Assembly (NCBI RefSeq): GCF_037038585.1
Contig: NC_092520.1
Location: forward strand, 188,584,604 to 188,648,603
From: Patagioenas fasciata
Lineage: Eukaryota > Chordata > Aves > Columbiformes > Columbidae
Direction of reading: 5' to 3'
DNA length: 64,000 nt
The position numbers were made by a program, and so were the translations under genes. Below, one piece after another: positions 59,110 to 64,000 of the stretch; the first letter of the stretch is position 1; each line of letters starts with the position of its first letter. The notes below the pieces were generated by a model. It was not told the origin of the DNA. It ran no database searches and saw only the letters and a program-made list of their open reading frames with translations.

Positions 59110-62100
59110 GCATGTTAACTGGAAAGGCAGTGACTTATGCAAAATATGTGCCTTGGTAAACAAACCCTCAGCCCTTTCTCAGCTTATCACACTTCTAATG
59201 CCAAAACCCAATGGCAAGGTCAGAAGAATTAAAAGAAATTTACATGTTAAATAGCTTCCTATGGAAGTACTTTTAACAGCTAGATTTGTCCCATTGTGCA
59301 ACATCTGAAGTTGAGAACATGTAAATGAATGTGAAATATTAGTGGGGCTTACTGCATATTTTGCATGAAAAACAATTCTTCATATGTAAAGGAAAAGCCA
59401 AATAATGCCTGATGAATTGATACACTTCCCAAGTGTTACCCAGTATCATTTGAGTATCAAGTTCTCATTTGCTCTCCAGATCTGAAATGAGTGATAACTT
59501 TCTCTCACACTCTCCTTCCATTTCTGTTTGAATTTACTTTCCTCTTACTTCAGCCATGTCAGCACGGCCCCTTCCCAAATTGTGTGGCACATGGAGGAGC
59601 ACAGAAAATGATACAGAAAGTATTCAAAATTCATGTGTCACTTGCTTTTTACAATTTAAAAAAATAATTTAGGTGAAGAGCTTTTAACATGTAGCTCTCT
59701 GGGGAGAGTGAGAACATAGAGCTTCCTCTACATGCTTGCATCCTTTTTGAAACCCTCAAGGAGCCATTGCAGATAATGTAAAAGGTATTGTATTTTTGCT
59801 GGCATATATTTTAATTTCTTCTACTCATGTTTGGAACTAGGCTGTCTGCTTTCCTGGGAAAGGTCTTTTGATTGAAAATAAATTGGCAGGAAGCATGGAG
59901 TTTAATTGTCCTGAAAGTTCATTTCCAGTGATCAGACATATGAGTTCAATGTGTTGTATGGGAGAGTAGGAAACAATGCTTAATAAGCTGGAGGTTGGCA
60001 TCCAGAGACTACTGAGAAGCAGTATCTTCGTTACCAAAACAGTGATTTTTCTCTCTCCCTCTTGCGATATAGTTTTGCCATACTGCTGTAAAATCTTAGT
60101 GGAGGCAAAATCTTGACATGTTTACTCCAAAGGCAAATGAATCACTAGCTGTGTAGATGTGACCTGGGAGTACAGAGAATAAAAACCAACTGAATCACAG
60201 TTAGATTTCATTCAGCGTGAAAGCCTGAAGCTCTTGAAGCCACCTGTGGGAAATGCCTCATTGCTGTTTCTCACTTGACTTGTGCTGCAAAACCAGGTAT
60301 ACATCTGGACAGGTGTGGCAGCATGAAGTGATCTGAGTTAGCTCAAACACTTTTTCCATACAGTGGTTTTGTGTGGTTCTGGTTGTGACCTCCATCCCTT
60401 GGGCAGGGCTGGCATGTGGGTTTCCTGCTGTCCTGTTAGGCCAGGAGATGACAGCAGTTCGCAGGGACAAATCACTTAACACCTGACCTGCAGCCAGAAA
60501 TACCTGTTAGACCACAGCCTTGGTCCTGCTTTTGCAGAGCATTACATAGATGGAGTTATCGTGACAGATTACAGTGCTAACTTGGAAAGAAAAGACAATC
60601 TCCTATTTAAACTTAATATAATGTATGTTGAAAGCTTCTTCGGGTTAGTCTGGAAATCATCAGTTTCCTGTTATCTGTGAAGCAGAGCTTTTAATGTGTT
60701 CTTGATATTTTTGAGCAGCATGGGGGTTTTGTGTGTGCTAGTAGGCTGTGCTCCAGAAACCGTGCAGAACCTTGGAACCGCTGTGGTGGAGTCACTGAGG
60801 GCATTTCTAGTATTGTTTTGGGGGAGGTTGGAGATTGGTTATTTTGGGGGGAGGTGTATCTTTTTTCCTGAGAATAGGTAATACTAGATGAAGTCAATAA
60901 TGTGAAATAACTCTTCTTGAGCAGGTGCCAGTCATAATCTGCGTCTCCTTCTTCATCTGTAATTTAACTTTACATCCAAGTCTTTTTGCTACTCTTCTGG
61001 AGCAGCAGTTTTGAGGTTTGCTAGTTCTCAATTTCGGTATTGTCTTTCTGTAGTGACTGTTGCAAGTAAATTATGCGTTTAGTGAAAGCTTTTTTTCTTG
61101 TACAGTTCTCAATTTGTCCCTTATTGAACAACTCCTTTTTTTCAATTGTACTTCTTTATTCTACATACATTTACAGTATCCCTTCTCCTTTAACTCTTAT
61201 GTGACCTAAACAATACAGATTTTTTTAATCTTACGATTTTTATTTCCACTGCTACATCTCCCTCTACAGTAATTTTTTTTTTATAAGGTAGTAATACTCA
61301 TAAAGTACAGGTGAACTAAAATTCATGTAAGAGATTATTCATTCAATATTATTTGCCATTCCTAACATGATGTTTTTCTGGCTCTGGCTGCAGCTGTGCA
61401 GGGAGGGAGGGGATTCTGTTGAGCCGTGTACAGCAGCGCTCAGATTTTCTGCTCAATCTGTTGCTCTGTATGAGGAAAGAAGAAAATGCAGTCGTTGTGT
61501 TTTAAATTTAGTAACTTCTAGTAATTTTGATGATTACTGAGATCACTTTTCCAATTATAAATAAACCACATTGTTTAAAAATATTTTTGACTAGACTGAG
61601 TTCTGTCTCAAAATTGGAACAGGCTGAGGAGAGTTTGGGAAAGAAATTACGGTCAAGTTTTTGCATTCTTAACCGTAAATGGAAACAGAAGGGCTTTGAC
61701 TGACCAGAAGCTTTAATTTTATAGCTCTTGTAGCTAATGGAAAACATTATTTACTAAAAATGCTGTCAGATTTAGTTTGTCATGCTTCAGAGGTTGCTCT
61801 GGAGCTCTGTAGGTGGTCATAGCCTTGGGCAAACCCTTCCATCTGATCCTTCTGGGACAACCTGGGGAGCACTGAAAGCTGGGTGTGCGCAGGTGTTACA
61901 TGTCCTCTGGTGTGAATGAAACGGGTATCTCAGTGTAGTTGTCACTAAGAGAGTAAGGCCAAGCTGGCAGACACTCGAGAATAAGCATGGGTTGTTGCAA
62001 AGCCAATTTAAAGTCATTGAAAGCAAAGTCTGAGGAATTAAATGTCTTCCCTGTCCAAATTGCAAGGAAAAACCTGCAAAGTTTGTAGTAGCAAGGTGGT

Positions 62101-62128
62101 TAGTTGAGCTAAAGGAGAACTTGCCAGG

Positions 62129-62155
62129 AAAAAAAAAAAAAAAACAACAAACAAA
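62129..62155. repeat. Poly(A) run with AAC extension
   Basis: Sixteen A bases are followed by CAACAAACAAA. No recognisable retroposed sequence precedes it. Confidence 0.7.
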
Positions 62156-62554
62156 TCTGTTTACTGCTTCTGTAGCTGTCCTGGATCCATTTACTTCTAT
62201 GGACTAAATTTGCTGTCCAGTTAATTTACACTGCTTGAAAATCATCCTTCTTTTTACATAGTTTTGTCAAGATTTGTGAATTGAGGAGATAGATAGCATG
62301 CGACAGGCAGGAAGGTCATTCAGATGAAGTTACTAATATAGCTGCACGTGAGAATACTGGTGGTTTGATGCTCTGGGCCATATCTGTGCCCTTCAGGAGA
62401 CTCACTGTTTGCTCTCCTCTGTGTACCATGTGGCATCTGTCTCTCTGTGCACGTTCCATGAGTCTTACACCTGGGAGGTGAAAATTAATCTCCTTCCAGT
62501 GTCTGACCATTAAACACAATGTGTGTGTTGGGGTGTCCCTAGTGTTCTCTCATC

Positions 62555-62982
62555 CTGGGGCTGGAACGCCTCTCCTAGGAAGAAAAGCTGAGAGGGTTGG
62601 GGTTGTTCAGGCTGGAGAAGCCTGTGGGGAGACCTTATCGTGGTCTCTCAATATATAAAGGGGACTTCTAAGAAAAACAGAAACATTTTACCAAAGCCTG
62701 GAGTGACATGACAAGGGGCAGTGGTTTTAAATTGAAGGAAAGCAGGTTTAGATTGGATGTAAGGAAGACATTTTTTATGGTGAGCATGGTGAGACTCCGG
62801 AACAGGTTGCCCAAGAAGCTGTGGATGTCCCATCATTGCAAGTGTTCAAGGTCAGTTTGGACAGGGTTTTGAGCAACCTGTTGTAGTGAAAAGTGACTGT
62901 GCCCATGGCAGAGGGGTTGAAGTAGATGATGTTTAAAGGTCCCTTCCAGCCCAAACCATTCCATGGTTCTGTGATTCTGAAA
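62555..62982 (+). mobile_element. CR1 LINE 3' end, about 430 bases
   Basis: The element opens with CTGGAACGCCTCTCCTAGGA and GTTCAGGCTGGAGAAG, the coding region for the RT C-terminus. It continues through GACAAGGGGCAGTGG, ACTCCGGAACAGGTTGCCCA and AGTGTTCAAGGTCAGTTTGG. It ends in GGTCCCTTCCAGCCC and a GGTTCTGTGATTCTGA end repeat. It is 5'-truncated, with small deletions that break the frame, and lies in sense orientation with ST7. Confidence 0.92.
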
Positions 62983-64000
62983 TTGGCCTTTTTGGAAAAT
63001 CTTTAGAACAAGGTGCCCAAATGTTTCACAGTGTTGGGAAATTACAGGTAGTTGAAGATTTTAAAAGTTTGATATTGTCATGTACAGGAATGTTTCACCC
63101 ATAACAAGATCCTGACTGTGTGTTGTGGTTTTGACTGTTTAATTTGTATGACGTAGACATTTGATTAATTTTAGCATTACTAATTCTCCCTAAAGCCAAG
63201 ATTAAAGACCTTCTATGCACTGCTTGCTACTTCTTTTATGGACTTAGAAGAGCCCATAATCTTGGAAGGAATTTCCGGACAGTAGGTGTGTTTGAAAAAT
63301 CCTGCTTCACTGTGTTAAATCAGGGCTCTGTGCTGAAATAGGGCTCTACTTTAGGTTAACAGATTTTTACCAGATATTTGTCTTCCTTCTGCTGTCAGTT
63401 TGTTAACAGTTTTTCATCTTTAGCATTAACCAGCAACAGAAACGTAAGGAATCACTGTTACTTTTTTCTTTATTTACTAGTAAGTGAGAAGCTCAGGAGC
63501 TTTTAGATGTGTTGTGAAAAATCCCCATATAAAGTTATGAATTCCATTCTAGTGTATGAAAACCATTGGTAGTTGCAACTTGTGTTCTGGTTCACAGCAT
63601 TTCTGTCTCAGCACAAATATGATACTTCATGGGCAGTCAGAGCCAGAGGAGTTCTTCTGGCGCGGCAAAGTACGGCCTCAACTCGACAGCTTTTCCATGC
63701 AACTGTGGTGCTCGTTTTCTGCCAGCAAGGCCTCAACTTTATAAAGTCTCCCAGTGTAGTTAGGCAGAAACCAACCATGCTTGTGAGCCGAGATGGATTT
63801 CTGCTTTGTGAATTGCACAGACAGAAAGAGAATACCTTTGAAAAAATGAGATCCCATAGGAATAGAGGCCTTTAACAGACAAAAATCAGAAGGACTTGTG
63901 GGATTTGGGGATTTTGGGTAAACCCAGAGCTTTGGGATGGGAGAAGGTCCAACTGGTAGGGTATGTTTGATTTATGTTGTTTTTCAAGGTAAGACATTTA

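Larger units (their letters stand above)
39094..64000 (+). other. ST7: ST7 intron 1, 5' part
   Basis: Nothing resembling ST7 exon 2 (which should start with the Val-Ser-Met-Phe-Leu-Asn region) was found, so the intron is longer than 24.9 kb. Transposon remains and simple repeats inside it are listed separately. In mammals ST7 has overlapping antisense non-coding transcripts. Nothing in this sequence demonstrates one here. Confidence 0.85.

Overview
This is a vertebrate nuclear window, almost certainly from a bird. It holds most of one spliced protein-coding gene, the first exon of a second, and tens of kilobases of intron and intergenic DNA. The bird call rests on the interspersed repeats. 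There are several CR1 LINE copies with typical avian 3' ends, one carrying a 685-codon reverse-transcriptase frame, and a solo LTR of a type I associate with neoavian birds. The two genes, in this order and orientation, match the conserved amniote block MET-CAPZA2-ST7-WNT2-CFTR (known synteny, not visible here beyond the two genes). Species cannot be fixed from the sequence alone.

Layout. 1-10784: part of CAPZA2 intron 1, AT-rich, with no exon or clear repeat that I can support. 10785-24418: CAPZA2 exons 2-10, plus strand. All splice sites are canonical and the reading phase is kept throughout. They encode 273 residues, residues 14-286 of the usual 286-residue capping-protein alpha-2 subunit; exon 1 (13 codons) lies upstream of the window. 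24419-about 26600: 3' UTR candidate with several AATAAA signals, the first only 45 bases after the stop. About 26600-38480: intergenic, with a CR1 tail, microsatellites and one unexplained pair of long minus-strand open frames (31708-32791). 38480-39330: CpG island and promoter region of ST7, containing ST7 coding exon 1 (38943-39093). 39094-64000: ST7 intron 1, not finished at the window edge. It is rich in transposon remains: an ancient CR1/L3-type LINE (41.5-42.3 kb), a young 5'-truncated CR1 with an intact RT frame in antisense (47.5-49.7 kb), an older CR1 (51.1 kb), a second ancient RT remnant (52.6 kb), a solo ERV LTR (58.6-59.1 kb) and a CR1 3' end (62.6-63.0 kb).

CAPZA2 and ST7 are head-to-tail neighbours about 14.5 kb apart. 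Nothing in the window suggests that they share a pathway: CAPZA2 caps actin filament barbed ends, and ST7 is a multi-pass membrane protein of unclear biochemical role. I found no CRISPR, tRNA, rRNA or prokaryotic-type system. The least expected items are the uninterrupted CR1 RT frame with an unusual 3' repeat unit and the unrecognised open frames at 31.7-32.8 kb.
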